Part shown: piece after piece, positions 45,567 to 54,493 of the stretch
How positions within the stretch are numbered: the first letter of the stretch is position 1
Layout of the letters: each line of letters starts with the position of its first letter
NCBI RefSeq assembly: GCF_003056345.1
Contig: NZ_PYWB01000005.1
Span: 1 to 64,000 of the forward strand
Origin: Devosia submarina
GTDB lineage: Bacteria > Pseudomonadota > Alphaproteobacteria > Rhizobiales > Devosiaceae
DNA: 64,000 nucleotides
Direction of reading: 5' to 3'
Program-made: the position numbers and the translations under genes
Notes under the pieces: model-generated
What the model was told of the DNA's origin: nothing
Databases searched by the model: none
Seen by the model: the letters and a program-made list of their open reading frames with translations, nothing else

Positions 45567-46453
45567 GCGATCATTCGATTACAGCCGATTTCCTCCGGCG
45601 CAACCCGCTTCCGCTTCCCTTGGGGGAGGTCGACAAGAATTCGCGCGGCAGGGTCATCGTGGTTGGGGGCAATCGGGAGGTGCCGGGCGCAGTGCTTCTC
45701 GCGGCGCTGTCGGCGCTCCGGTCGGGGGCCGGCAAGGTGCAGATTGCCACCATTGCACAGAGCGCGCTCGGGCTTGGCCTGGCAATCCCCGAAGCGCGTG
45801 TAGTCGGCCTAAGCGAGAACGGGAATGGCGACATCGATCCCGGAAATGCTGGGTCTATCCTGCCGAGGATCAAGAGCGAGGATGCACTGGTTCTTGGACC
45901 CGGCATGCTGGACGACGAAGCTGCCGGGACTTTGGCTGCCGCCATTCTGTCTGGGTCGGAAGGCCCGAGCTTTGTCCTTGATGCGGCGGCGTTGACGGGC
46001 CTGCGCAACAGCCCTGAGCGCGTGAAAAAGCATGCCGGGCGGGTGGTCTTGACCCCGCATGCGGGTGAGATGGCGACCTTTCTTGATGTTCCGATTGAAA
46101 GCATCGAGGCAGATCCGCCCGGTGCCGCGCGGCGTGCCGCTGCTGCCACGGGTGCTGTTGTGATCATGAAGGGGAGCCGGACCCATATCGCGAGCCCCCA
46201 GGGTGAAATCTGGCAATCTGCGCATGGCAATTTCGGGTTGGCTGTTTCGGGTTCCGGCGACACGCTGTCGGGCATTATCGGCGGGCTGCTGGCACGCGGT
46301 GCATCGGCGCTGCTGGCGGCGCAATGGGCCGTTTTCATGCATGGCGAGGCCGGGGATCGCCTCAAGAACACGCATGGCTTGCTGGGGTATCTGGCCAGTG
46401 AAATACCAACGGAGATCCCGCGGATCATGGCCGATTTCGGTGGCAAGGATTAG
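45563..46453 (+). CDS. nnrD: ADP-dependent NAD(P)H-hydrate dehydratase
   Basis: A 296-residue ribokinase-fold enzyme of the YjeF C-terminal type that repairs hydrated NAD(P)H. Motifs: GGNREVPGAVLLAALSALRSGAGKVQIAT, FVLDAAALTG, VLTPHAGEMA and the catalytic-Asp segment SGSGDTLSGIIGGLLARG. Here it is a stand-alone protein without the N-terminal epimerase domain found in many fusions. It is coupled to the histidine phosphatase gene upstream. Confidence 0.9.
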   Translation: MSDHSITADFLRRNPLPLPLGEVDKNSRGRVIVVGGNREVPGAVLLAALSALRSGAGKVQIATIAQSALGLGLAIPEARVVGLSENGNGDIDPGNAGSILPRIKSEDALVLGPGMLDDEAAGTLAAAILSGSEGPSFVLDAAALTGLRNSPERVKKHAGRVVLTPHAGEMATFLDVPIESIEADPPGAARRAAAATGAVVIMKGSRTHIASPQGEIWQSAHGNFGLAVSGSGDTLSGIIGGLLARGASALLAAQWAVFMHGEAGDRLKNTHGLLGYLASEIPTEIPRIMADFGGKD

Positions 46454-46502
46454 CCTACTCACAGTCTATAGCGGGCTGAAATCTCTTTGAGCTGTGTGGT
46501 CG

Positions 46503-46527
46503 GGAACCTTAGGGGCAAGTTCGGATT
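46503..46527 (+). promoter_or_regulatory. Possible EcfG-type stress promoter
   Basis: GGAAC (46503-46507) is followed after 18 bases by TT (46526-46527), fitting the GGAAC-N18/19-TT pattern of alphaproteobacterial general-stress sigma factors, about 27 bases before the stress-type SDR gene. Several chance matches are expected in a window of this size, so this is only suggestive. Confidence 0.35.
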
Positions 46528-46553
46528 GGCTTTTCTAAACAATGGAGAAAGCC

Positions 46554-47414
46554 ATGCCAGACAACAACATGCCGACCGAGTTTCCTGAGCAGCCGCAGTC
46601 CCCGCCAGGTTTGACGGGCAAGATGCAGCCCATCCCCGATCATGGCGAGGACAGCTATGTCGGCAGTGGCAAGCTCAACGGCAAGATCGCCCTGATCACA
46701 GGCGCCGATAGTGGCATTGGCCGCGCTGTGGCCATCGCCTTTGCTCGCGAGGGCGCTGATGTCGTTGTTTCCTATCTCAACGAGCATGAGGACGCCCGCG
46801 CGACCGCCGAACTGGTGGAAGGGGCAGGGCGTCGGTGCCTGGTTATTGCGGGTGACATCACCGATGAGGCGCATTGCCAGACGCTGGTGCAGCGGACGGT
46901 GGATGAACTGGGCGGCATTGACATCCTGGTCAATAACGCCGCCTTTCAGCGCACCTATGCCGAGCTGACCGATATCTCGTCGGAAGAATGGGACACCACG
47001 CTGCGCACCAATATCTACGCGCCGTTCTTTCTGAGCAAGGCGGCCGTGCCACATATGGAGCCGGGTAGTTCCATCATCAACACGACGTCCATCCAGTCGA
47101 AATCGCCTTCGCCTGAACTGCTGGCTTACGCCACGACCAAGGGTGCTATTTCCAACTTCACTGCGGGCCTGGCGCAGATGCTCGGCAGCAAGGGTATTCG
47201 GGTCAATGCCGTGGCGCCAGGACCAATCTGGACGCCGCTTATTCCCTCGACCATGCCGCCGGAAAAGGTCAGTACCTTTGGCCAGCAGACCCCGATCGGC
47301 CGGGTAGGTCAGCCGGCGGAACTGGCGGGGGCTTATGTCCTATTGGCGTCCGACCAGGGCAGCTACATGACTGGAGCCGTTGTTCCAGTGACCGGCGGCG
47401 AGATCATGATCTAG
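46554..47414 (+). CDS. Stress-type SDR oxidoreductase (YdaD/YghA-like)
   Basis: A 286-residue short-chain dehydrogenase with a Pro/Gln-rich leader (FPEQPQSPPGLTGKMQPIPDHGE) typical of the YdaD/YghA subgroup, often stress-induced. Cofactor motif TGADSGIG, NNAA, catalytic Ser and YATTK, and the C-terminal VPVTGGE. I prefer the ATG at 46554 (GGAG seven bases upstream) over that at 46542. Single-gene unit with its own terminator. Confidence 0.88.
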   Translation: MPDNNMPTEFPEQPQSPPGLTGKMQPIPDHGEDSYVGSGKLNGKIALITGADSGIGRAVAIAFAREGADVVVSYLNEHEDARATAELVEGAGRRCLVIAGDITDEAHCQTLVQRTVDELGGIDILVNNAAFQRTYAELTDISSEEWDTTLRTNIYAPFFLSKAAVPHMEPGSSIINTTSIQSKSPSPELLAYATTKGAISNFTAGLAQMLGSKGIRVNAVAPGPIWTPLIPSTMPPEKVSTFGQQTPIGRVGQPAELAGAYVLLASDQGSYMTGAVVPVTGGEIMI

Positions 47415-47423
47415 CCAAGGATT

Positions 47424-47457
47424 GGCGCCTGGCTCATCTTGAGCCGGGCGCCTTTTT
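47424..47457 (+). terminator. Rho-independent terminator after the SDR gene
   Basis: GGCGCC-T-GGCTCA pairs with TGAGCC-G-GGCGCC around TCT, followed by five T. It lies directly before the stop codon of the convergent DUF2243 gene. Confidence 0.88.
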
Positions 47458-48243
47458 CTAGGCCTTTGCGGCGAACCAGTCCAGGCAGCCGAGGGGCACG
47501 ATATTGTTGCTGACCAGGACGGCCCCAAGCGCGTAGAAGCCGGTGGCCTGGGTGTCGGAGGGCACTTCAAGAGCCCAAAGCTGTTGTGATGGATCGGTCC
47601 AGAGGATCTTGGCATCCAAGGCCTGGGTTGCGGAAAAGGCCGCCTGTGGCGTGACATTGGGGCCAAACATAACCATGACGGGGCCGCCGCCGGGTGGTGG
47701 CATGGATGCGACGGCAGCCGATGCCAGAACGCCAAGGGTCAGGGCTGCAGGGCTAAGCATGAGCCCCTTTGACCTTGTGTCGATCCGGCGCCGCAGGGCT
47801 ATGCCCCAGACGAGTGGGACAAGGCCGAATACAGCCAGCCAAACCAGATCCCAGAGGAGAGGATTGTCGACATCCATGCGCACGCGGTGGATGCCGAGTA
47901 CCCAATGGGAGAGAATGGCGTCGGCCACATGCCAGGCGCCAAAGCCGATCAGGGCGCAAGCCAGGGTGAGGCGGTCACTGCTGCTCGCGAAGGCATTCCG
48001 GCTTCGCCATAGAAGGACGAGGCCTATTGCCGCCAGAACATACATGAGGAGATGGAAAAGGCCGTCGGCAAGGATCAGCAGCCTTACATCGTGCCGCGCC
48101 TCTTCAAGACCGCTCAGCAGGTGATGCCATTGCAGCACCTGGTGCAGCAGGATGCCGTCGAAGAAGCCGCCCAGGGCAAAGCCAAGCAGATAGAAACTCC
48201 AGTGGAGCTGCCGGCCTGGCCTTGCTGTGGCGGCTTCGGCCAT
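47458..48243 (-). CDS. DUF2243 membrane protein
   Basis: A 261-residue membrane protein: four helices in the DUF2243 part (FYLLGFALGGFFDGILLHQVLQWHHLLSG, LADGLFHLLMYVLAAIGLVLLW, ALIGFGAWHVADAILSHWVLGIHRVRMD, LLWDLVWLAVFGLVPLVWGIAL). The many histidines in the helices (HQVLQWHH, HVAD, HWVLGIHRVR) suggest metal or haem binding. The C-terminal part (about 160-255) adds one helix and a periplasmic segment. Function unknown. Seven bases after the hypothetical gene on the same strand. Confidence 0.85.
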   Translation of the reverse strand: MAEAATARPGRQLHWSFYLLGFALGGFFDGILLHQVLQWHHLLSGLEEARHDVRLLILADGLFHLLMYVLAAIGLVLLWRSRNAFASSSDRLTLACALIGFGAWHVADAILSHWVLGIHRVRMDVDNPLLWDLVWLAVFGLVPLVWGIALRRRIDTRSKGLMLSPAALTLGVLASAAVASMPPPGGGPVMVMFGPNVTPQAAFSATQALDAKILWTDPSQQLWALEVPSDTQATGFYALGAVLVSNNIVPLGCLDWFAAKA

Positions 48244-48249
48244 TTCTGG

Positions 48250-48843
48250 TCAGTACCGGTTGCGCGTGCTCGAGTGAGGACTCGAGCGTACGAGGGCCGC
48301 GATCACGGCCAGAACAGCCCCGGTCACCGCGACCTTGCGGATGAGGCCCGGCATGTTGTGTTGCATTTCCGAGCGGATGCCCATTTCGCCCGGGATATTG
48401 GGCACCCGGCCGTGCATCAGATCGTCGCCAATGCCCTCGATGACATTGATGCGATCTGCTGCGAGCAGCATGAGCCAGTGGCTCCACTTGCCTTCGCTTT
48501 TGCGAAACGCGCGGCGCCTTATGGCCCCGCTCAGCCCGCTTGGCGGGGTGGATGTGCCATAGACCGCGGGGCGGCGGTTGTGCTCGGTCGAGCGGAGGAC
48601 TTCCACCTGCTCGGGCTGCAAGGTTGGTCGCTGCCAATCAAGCCCACCCTTGCTGTCGCGCGAGACGTCGCGCATGGGGTAGGTGGGATCGTTGGCCGGG
48701 TCGGCATCGACGCCCCAGCCGACAACTGTGGTCGGATCAATCCTTTGCTGCACCGCGATATTATCAGGAGCGGTCGACTGAGGAAGGGACAAGGACGGGC
48801 TTGATACATCCGTCGAGCTTGGCGGAGAAGATGTGGTAGGCAT
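48250..48843 (-). CDS. Conserved hypothetical protein with the GWGVDADPxNDPTYPM motif
   Basis: Up to 197 residues. The conserved part begins at IDPTTVVGWGVDADPANDPTYPMRD and includes ERL-like PTLQPEQVEVLRSTE, PPSGLSGAIRRRAFR, WLMLLAADRINVIEGI and a C-terminal hydrophobic segment (AVTGAVLAVIAALV). This is a known uncharacterised proteobacterial family. The ATG at 48843 follows AGAGG but overlaps the upstream dehydrogenase gene by 80 bases; a GTG at 48753 just after its stop would give 167 residues without overlap. The start is undecided. Confidence 0.65.
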   Translation of the reverse strand: MPTTSSPPSSTDVSSPSLSLPQSTAPDNIAVQQRIDPTTVVGWGVDADPANDPTYPMRDVSRDSKGGLDWQRPTLQPEQVEVLRSTEHNRRPAVYGTSTPPSGLSGAIRRRAFRKSEGKWSHWLMLLAADRINVIEGIGDDLMHGRVPNIPGEMGIRSEMQHNMPGLIRKVAVTGAVLAVIAALVRSSPHSSTRNRY

Positions 48844-49921
48844 CAGCAACCTCTTCGAGCGGAACCTTGTGCGTGATAAGGGCTTTGGGATTGATGCGGC
48901 CGGCTTGGACATGGTCGATCAGGCGCGGCAGCAGGCGTTTGACCGAGGCTTGGTTGGCCCGGATGGTAATCCCCTTGTTGACGACATTGCCGATGGGCAC
49001 GATGTTGCCCGTGGGGCCATAAACGCCAACAATCGAGACAATGCCGCCCTTCTTGACGGCGTTGATGGCCCAATGGAGCGCGGTGGCGGCACCGGCTTCA
49101 AGTTTGATCTTGGTGCCGAGCAGGGTGTGCATGGCGCTGCCGGCAGCGTCGCCGCCCACGGCATCAATGCAGACATCGGCGCCCAGGGAGTCCGTGATTT
49201 TCTTGATGAAGAAGACCGGGTCTTCCACCGAGCGGAAATTGTAGACCTCTGCGGGGCAGTATTGCCGGGCAAAATCAAGCCGGTATTCGACGTGGTCAAT
49301 GACGATCACCCGGCCGGCGCCGAAAAGCCAAGCGCAGCGTGCGGCCATGATGCCGACGGGGCCGGCGCCAAAGACCACAACCGTGTCGCCGCGCTTGATG
49401 CCAGCCATTTCGGCGGCCTGATAGCCGGTGGGCACGACGTCGGTCAAAAGGACCGCATCATCGAGGTCCATGCCGGCTGGGATCTTGGTTGGGCCGACAT
49501 CGGCATAGGGTACGCGGACATATTCGGCCTGGCCGCCATCATAACCGCCGGCCGTATGCGAATAGCCGAAAATGCCGCCAACAGCAGTCGCTTCGGGGTT
49601 GGCCTCGTGGCAATTGCCGAACAGGCCCTGCTGGCAGAAATGGCATTTGCCGCAGGCGATGTTGAAAGGGACGATGACGTGGTCGCCGGCCTTGAGGTTT
49701 TTCACCTCGGAGCCGACTTCCTCGACAATGCCGGTAAATTCATGGCCGAAAGTCATGCCGATGCGGGTGTCGGGCACCATGCCATGATAAAGGTGAAGGT
49801 CCGATCCGCAGATGCAGGAGCGGGTGACCCGCACAATGGCGTCTTCGGGGTGCTGTATGGTCGGCATCGGCTTTTGTTCGACGCGCACGCGGTAGGGTCC
49901 GCGATAATCCATGGCAAGCAT
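48764..49921 (-). CDS. Zinc-dependent alcohol dehydrogenase, formaldehyde-dehydrogenase-like
   Basis: A 385-residue MDR dehydrogenase of the glutathione-independent formaldehyde dehydrogenase/FdhA-like group. Catalytic zinc residues: Cys in SCICGSDLHLYHG and His-Glu in FGHEF. Structural zinc cysteines: CGKCHFCQQGLFGNC. NAD site: FGAGPVGIMAA. It has the long insert (about 120-150, EATAVGGIFGYSHTAGG) of this group. AAGGAG lies seven bases before the ATG. The substrate is an aldehyde or alcohol, not specified. A possible EcfG promoter lies upstream. Confidence 0.88.
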   Translation of the reverse strand: MLAMDYRGPYRVRVEQKPMPTIQHPEDAIVRVTRSCICGSDLHLYHGMVPDTRIGMTFGHEFTGIVEEVGSEVKNLKAGDHVIVPFNIACGKCHFCQQGLFGNCHEANPEATAVGGIFGYSHTAGGYDGGQAEYVRVPYADVGPTKIPAGMDLDDAVLLTDVVPTGYQAAEMAGIKRGDTVVVFGAGPVGIMAARCAWLFGAGRVIVIDHVEYRLDFARQYCPAEVYNFRSVEDPVFFIKKITDSLGADVCIDAVGGDAAGSAMHTLLGTKIKLEAGAATALHWAINAVKKGGIVSIVGVYGPTGNIVPIGNVVNKGITIRANQASVKRLLPRLIDHVQAGRINPKALITHKVPLEEVADAYHIFSAKLDGCIKPVLVPSSVDRS

Positions 49922-49949
49922 GGGCGATCTCCTTGGAACTTGACTGGCT

Positions 49950-49974
49950 AATGCGGATGGTGCGGTGGCGTTCC
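49950..49974 (-). promoter_or_regulatory. Possible EcfG-type promoter of the alcohol dehydrogenase gene
   Basis: On the minus strand GGAAC (49974-49970) is followed after 18 bases by TT (49951-49950), about 29 bases before the start codon. Same pattern and same caveat as the site at 46503. Confidence 0.3.
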
Positions 49975-50068
49975 GTCGGAATGTTGCGCTTAACCTGTTT
50001 GGTGCCCTGAATGACGGCTCCCTTGGTGCCCGTACAGCACACTTGCCAAGCTGCAGGCGTTGCTCGGT

Positions 50069-50338
50069 TTATGCGGGGTCCTTTGCGGATAACCAAGCGT
50101 CTACGGTGTGTGGAAAGGCTTCCGCGGTGAACGACAGCTTGAGCAAGGTGCGGTTCTTTTCATCGCAGACGAACATGTCGTAATGGCCGGTGTCCCAGAG
50201 CTTTAGTCCCTGGTCCTTGAGCATTTCGCCGACGATGCGCACGGCGTGATCCTTCACGTCGTCCTGTGTTGCGCATTCAAGCCCCGTGCTGTCGGGGATG
50301 AATTCGCCGTTGATGACATGAAAGAAATAGCGAGCCAT
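50069..50338 (-). CDS. DUF6894 family protein
   Basis: An 89-residue DUF6894 protein, a family typical of Hyphomicrobiales: MARYFFHVINGEFIPDSTGLEC, then a helical stretch (AVRIVGEMLKDQG) and MFVCDEKNRTLLKLSF. Function unknown. AGGAGG lies six bases before the ATG, directly after a strong hairpin. Single gene. Confidence 0.85.
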   Translation of the reverse strand: MARYFFHVINGEFIPDSTGLECATQDDVKDHAVRIVGEMLKDQGLKLWDTGHYDMFVCDEKNRTLLKLSFTAEAFPHTVDAWLSAKDPA

Positions 50339-50348
50339 TGGGGGCCTC

Positions 50349-50384
50349 CTAAGCCAAGGCCATAATGAAATAGCCTTGGCTTAG
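50349..50384 (-). terminator. Perfect 12-bp hairpin between ABC permease and DUF6894 genes
   Basis: CTAAGCCAAGGC (50349-50360) pairs fully with GCCTTGGCTTAG (50373-50384) around a 12-base AT-rich loop. It probably ends the permease operon. It also abuts the ribosome-binding site of the DUF6894 gene, so it could act in that leader. There is no T-run. Confidence 0.6.
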
Positions 50385-50412
50385 GTTTCCCCGGATGACG
50401 GGGATTGGGTCG

Positions 50413-52962
50413 CTAAAGGTCGCGCAGGAGCCTTGCCGGGCGGGCGGAGGCGGCGCGCAGGATGGTGGTTGCGCCGAGCAGGGCCGTGATCAGTGTTGCG
50501 ACAGCCAGCACAAGGAGGATGATGTCGCCGCCGAAGGTGAAATCCACCTCCAGCATGATCTGGCTGATCAGCCAGCCCAGGCCGATGCCCAAAAGGGTGG
50601 CTGGAATGGCGGCAAGGATGCCCAGGACGAGGTATTGGGCGAAGGCTGTCAGCATCAGCTCGGTGCGGGTGGCGCCCAGGACCTTGGTGATGACAGCATC
50701 GGCTTCGCGCTGGCGGCGGCCGGTGGCGAGGCTGCCGATCAGCACCAGAAGGCCATTGCCAACAGCGAGGCCGCCGATCAGGGCCGCGGCGAAGGAAAGC
50801 TGGCTAAGGGCATTGGTGATCTGCTTGAGCGTATCGCCAATGGCAATGAAGCTGACAAAGGGCAGGGCTGTCGCGAGTTCCCGCTCGACGGCTTCTTCGC
50901 GGCCGGCAAGGGTGGTGACGGCAGCAAAGATGGTTGTCGGGTAGGCTTCCAGCACGCCGGGGGAGAAGGTGGCGAGGAAGTCGATACCGCCTTGCCAGGA
51001 ATATTCACGGAAATTGCTGATCTCGGCCGTGATTTCTTCGCCAAAGATCAGGAAGGTCAGGGTGTCGCCAATGTCGACGCCCAAGCCTGAACGCAGGCTT
51101 TGGTGGAGCGAGACAAGGGGCGCGCCGGTGTAGCCGGGTGGCCACCAATCGCCACCGGTCAGCTTGGAGGTGATCGGCATCTGGTCGCGGAAGGTCAGCG
51201 GCACTTCGCCGGACAGAAGGAAGGTGGCTTCGGGGCCGCGTGTTTCCGCCTCGGCGGCGGGGGTGCCGTTGATCTGGGTCAGGGCGCCGCGGAGCATGGG
51301 CGTGGCGACAAAGAATGGGATGTCGGTACGTGGACCGGACATGGCCTCAAGGGCTTCCACCTCATCGGGGAAGAGGTCGGAGGCCACCAGGGTTGGGGCA
51401 TCAAAGGCCGAGGCGCCAAAGAATTCCTGCCGCAGGTTGCTTTGGAGAACCAGAACCACGATCAGCATGGTGAGCGCCAAGCCGGCAGACACAACAACCG
51501 AACTGCTGTTGCCGCCCGTGCCGGCGATGGAGCGAATGGCGTGGCGCAGGATACGGGTGGGAGGCTCGGGCAGGCGGCGCAGGCCGCGTTGCACCAGCGC
51601 TATGTAGAGCTGGAACAGCAATGCGCCTGCCGCGCTGGCGAGGGCAAAGGCGCCGACGAGCATGGCGTCGCCCGTCATGGCATAGGCAAGCAGCAGGAAG
51701 GCCACGACCGCGACAATCAGCGGAAGGATCGCTGGGGAAAGCATGAGCCGGCGCCAATCCGTTGCGGGCGCTCCAAGGCCCTTGGAGCGGAAAAGATAAA
51801 CCGGGCGAATGGTTTGCGCCTGCTGGAGAGGCAGGTAGGAAAAGGCAAAGGCGGTGACGAGGCCAGCGCCTGCGGCGACCAGGAGCGGCTGCAGGTGGAG
51901 CTGGGACGGCAGGTTAATGCCCACGGCTTGGCCAACAAAGGGCAGGACCAGGAACGCCGCGCCGCCACCGATCAGCAGGCCGATCGCGACGCCGATGGCG
52001 GCAAGGGTCAGCACCTGGGAAAAGAAGTGGATAAAGACGCGGGAACGGTCAGCCCCCATGCTGCGCAGGATGGCAATGACATTGGCGCGCTCGGCGATAT
52101 AGGCCTGCATGCCGCTCCAGACGCTGACGCCGCCGATCAGGAGGGAGCCAAGGCCCACGATCACGAGGAAGCGCATGAAAAGGTCGTAGTAGCGCACCAT
52201 GGGGCCCAGGCCATCACGGGCGGAGCGGACGGTCCAGGCGCTGTCGGCGAGGGCGGTGGTTACCCGCTCCTTGGCGGCTTCAGGGTCCTCGCCATCAAGA
52301 AGGATCTTGTAGCGGAACCAGCTGCCAAGGCCGGGGAGGGGCGAGGTGCGATCGGAAATGATCGAGAAACCTTCCTGGCTCACAAGGGCTGTGAGGCCCA
52401 GGCGGAAGCCGCGCACGGCGGCATCGGGAAGCTTGGATAGTGTGCCGCGGGCCTCGAACTCCGTGCCGCCGAGCTGGAAGCGATCGCCCACGCTTATGCC
52501 GAGCTGGTCCAGCATCAAGGGATCGATGAGGGCGCCGAAAACCTCGTCCTTGAGCCCCAGGAACTGCGTGAGGGGCGTGCCGGAAGCGGTAAGTTCGGGG
52601 CTTTGAACCGAGCCGACCAGGGGGTAGGTGGTGCCGACGGCGGTCAGGTCCACAAAGGCATCAGCCTGGGGGGATTGGGCGCGCACATTGGTGTCGATGA
52701 CGCTGGAAACGGCGCCGAAGCCTTCCAAAATGGCGAGTTCGTCGGGGTTGGCGGGGCGATCGGCGCGCGATAGCTCGAGGTCGCCACCCATCAGGACTGC
52801 CGCATTGGTATCAATGGCGCCGGCAATGCTGGAGCCGACGGAACTGACGCCGGCGATCAGGGCCGTGCCGACGGCGAGGCAAACAACGAGGAGAACAAAG
52901 CGGCGCAGGTCGCCACGCAGGTCGAGAAGGCCGATGCGGACGGCCGCCCAAAGATTGCCCAT
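50413..52962 (-). CDS. YbbP-like ABC permease with two FtsX domains
   Basis: An 849-residue inner-membrane protein with the YbbP arrangement: an N-terminal helix, a large periplasmic domain (about 45-260), three helices, a central helical block (about 350-480) and a second periplasmic domain plus three helices, so two FtsX modules. RANVIAILRSMGADRSRVFIHFFSQ and READAVITKVLGATRTELMLTAFAQ are the two ATPase-contact segments. Probably an exporter or membrane remodelling system; the substrate is unknown. Its ATG overlaps the ATPase stop. Confidence 0.9.
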   Translation of the reverse strand: MGNLWAAVRIGLLDLRGDLRRFVLLVVCLAVGTALIAGVSSVGSSIAGAIDTNAAVLMGGDLELSRADRPANPDELAILEGFGAVSSVIDTNVRAQSPQADAFVDLTAVGTTYPLVGSVQSPELTASGTPLTQFLGLKDEVFGALIDPLMLDQLGISVGDRFQLGGTEFEARGTLSKLPDAAVRGFRLGLTALVSQEGFSIISDRTSPLPGLGSWFRYKILLDGEDPEAAKERVTTALADSAWTVRSARDGLGPMVRYYDLFMRFLVIVGLGSLLIGGVSVWSGMQAYIAERANVIAILRSMGADRSRVFIHFFSQVLTLAAIGVAIGLLIGGGAAFLVLPFVGQAVGINLPSQLHLQPLLVAAGAGLVTAFAFSYLPLQQAQTIRPVYLFRSKGLGAPATDWRRLMLSPAILPLIVAVVAFLLLAYAMTGDAMLVGAFALASAAGALLFQLYIALVQRGLRRLPEPPTRILRHAIRSIAGTGGNSSSVVVSAGLALTMLIVVLVLQSNLRQEFFGASAFDAPTLVASDLFPDEVEALEAMSGPRTDIPFFVATPMLRGALTQINGTPAAEAETRGPEATFLLSGEVPLTFRDQMPITSKLTGGDWWPPGYTGAPLVSLHQSLRSGLGVDIGDTLTFLIFGEEITAEISNFREYSWQGGIDFLATFSPGVLEAYPTTIFAAVTTLAGREEAVERELATALPFVSFIAIGDTLKQITNALSQLSFAAALIGGLAVGNGLLVLIGSLATGRRQREADAVITKVLGATRTELMLTAFAQYLVLGILAAIPATLLGIGLGWLISQIMLEVDFTFGGDIILLVLAVATLITALLGATTILRAASARPARLLRDL

Positions 52963-53669
52963 CAGGCTGTTACCGTGGTCTCGGTGAGTTCGCCCTGGGT
53001 CATGGTGAAGACCCGGTCGGCCCTGGCTGCCAGGGCGGGATCATGGGTGATGAGGACGACGGCCGTGCCATTCTTGCGGGCCAGGTCGAACATGAGCTCC
53101 ACCACAACGGCGCCAGTGCTTTGGTCGAGATTGCCGGTGGGCTCGTCGGCCAGGAGGAGGGGCGGATTGGCGACCATGGCACGGGCAAGGCCCACGCGCT
53201 GCTGCTCGCCACCGGAGAGGGCAGTGGGGCGGTGATCGAGGCGCTGGCCCAGGCCTACGGCTGCGAGCGCCTCAGCGGCGCGGGCCCGGACGTCCTTCAT
53301 GGCTAGTTCGGGCGCGGCGATCTCCAGCGCCAGGGCGACATTGTCAAGGGCCGTCAAGGATGGGATCAGGTGAAAGCTCTGGAACACAATGCCCAGCGTC
53401 TTGCGGCGGAAGCGGGCGAGCTCGTCTTCGCCCATTTCCGACAAATTCTTGTTGCGTACGATGACGTTACCTGATGTTGCCCGCTCAAGGCCGGCCAGCA
53501 GCATCAGCAGCGATGTCTTGCCGCTACCGGAAGGTCCAACAATGGCAACAACCTCAGCAGGGGCTACGCGCAGCGACACGCCCTTGAGGATGTGAAGTGG
53601 GCGAGAGGCAATCTCAAGGGAATACACAATGTTCTGGGCATCGATGATCGCAGAGGCAGTCGTATGCAA
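52962..53669 (-). CDS. YbbA-like ABC ATPase
   Basis: A 235-residue ATP-binding protein of the LolD/YbbA group: Walker A GPSGSGKTS, signature LSGGEQQR, Walker [13 protein letters not shown], His switch ITHDPA. It pairs with the YbbP-like permease downstream, with which it shares an ATGA overlap. A lysophospholipase (TesA) gene is often found next to ybbA elsewhere; none is seen here. Confidence 0.92.
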   Translation of the reverse strand: MHTTASAIIDAQNIVYSLEIASRPLHILKGVSLRVAPAEVVAIVGPSGSGKTSLLMLLAGLERATSGNVIVRNKNLSEMGEDELARFRRKTLGIVFQSFHLIPSLTALDNVALALEIAAPELAMKDVRARAAEALAAVGLGQRLDHRPTALSGGEQQRVGLARAMVANPPLLLADEPTGNLDQSTGAVVVELMFDLARKNGTAVVLITHDPALAARADRVFTMTQGELTETTVTA

Positions 53670-53884
53670 GAGCCAAATCCCGTGTCTGTTTGCCCGCTTG
53701 TGGAACGGTTCCTACCTTTATGGCACAAAAGGGGTAAACTAATATTGTCCAGGCCGCGAGGACGCAGTTGCCGGGTTTCCGGGCGTTTAGGGCTCATGCG
53801 GCTTGGTGATCCATCTCGACATTGCCCCAAGCACACGCAATATAGCCACAATGAATTTTACCCCAAGCTGGATGCGTATGCCTC

Positions 53885-54406
53885 ATGACGATTAGATCAA
53901 AGATGCCGGCCGCTGGACTGGCAGCCCTGGTGGCGTTGTTTAGCGTTGCGCCTGCCGTGGCCGGTCCAAAGGAGCTCAATGTCCTGACATCCTATATCGG
54001 GGATTGGCGCGGGGCTGGGGCCCTTGTGGGCGGAGGCAAGTCCGAGCCCTTTACCTGCCGGCTCAGCGTTGCCAAGGGCAATGCCGAAAAGATCAACTAT
54101 ACTGGCCGCTGCAGCCTCGTCAGCGCCAATCTTTCGATCAGCGGCACCATTGCCTTCAACGACCAGGCGCAGCGCTATGAAGCGGCGATGAGCTCCAATG
54201 CGGGCTTTACCGGGCTGGCCGTGGGGCGGCTGCAGGGCGAGCGGATCAGCTTTGACCTGCAGGAGCGTGACAAGGACCGTAGCGGCAGCGACGTGCGGAT
54301 CGGGTCCAAGATCCTCCTCGCCAATGGCGACATCACCGTGGACTTCGAAGTGGAGTTCAACGATTCCGGCGAAGTGCTGCGCGCTTCGGTGCCGTTCTCC
54401 CAGTAA
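53885..54406 (+). CDS. Hypothetical periplasmic protein
   Basis: A 173-residue exported protein. Signal peptide MTIRSKMPAAGLAALVALFSVAPAVAG. The mature part is beta-rich (YIGDWRGAGALVGG, FTCRLSVAKGNAEKINYTGRCSLV, ANLSISGTIAFND, DLQERDKD) with two cysteines that could form a disulfide. The GDWRG start of the mature part recalls lipocalin-like small beta-barrels, but I assign no family. It precedes the esterase gene by 87 bases on the same strand, without clear functional link. Confidence 0.6.
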   Translation: MTIRSKMPAAGLAALVALFSVAPAVAGPKELNVLTSYIGDWRGAGALVGGGKSEPFTCRLSVAKGNAEKINYTGRCSLVSANLSISGTIAFNDQAQRYEAAMSSNAGFTGLAVGRLQGERISFDLQERDKDRSGSDVRIGSKILLANGDITVDFEVEFNDSGEVLRASVPFSQ

Positions 54407-54493
54407 AGCGGTTTAGCTGTGCGTTAGCCTTCAGGCCTCTGGCCTGAGGGCCTTTGGCCGTGCATGGTCGGCAAAAAGCCTTGCGAGGATACC

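Noticed and set aside
51100-52440. 446-codon frame antisense to the YbbP-like permease
   Set aside because: Gly/Gln/Asp-rich shadow without any domain.
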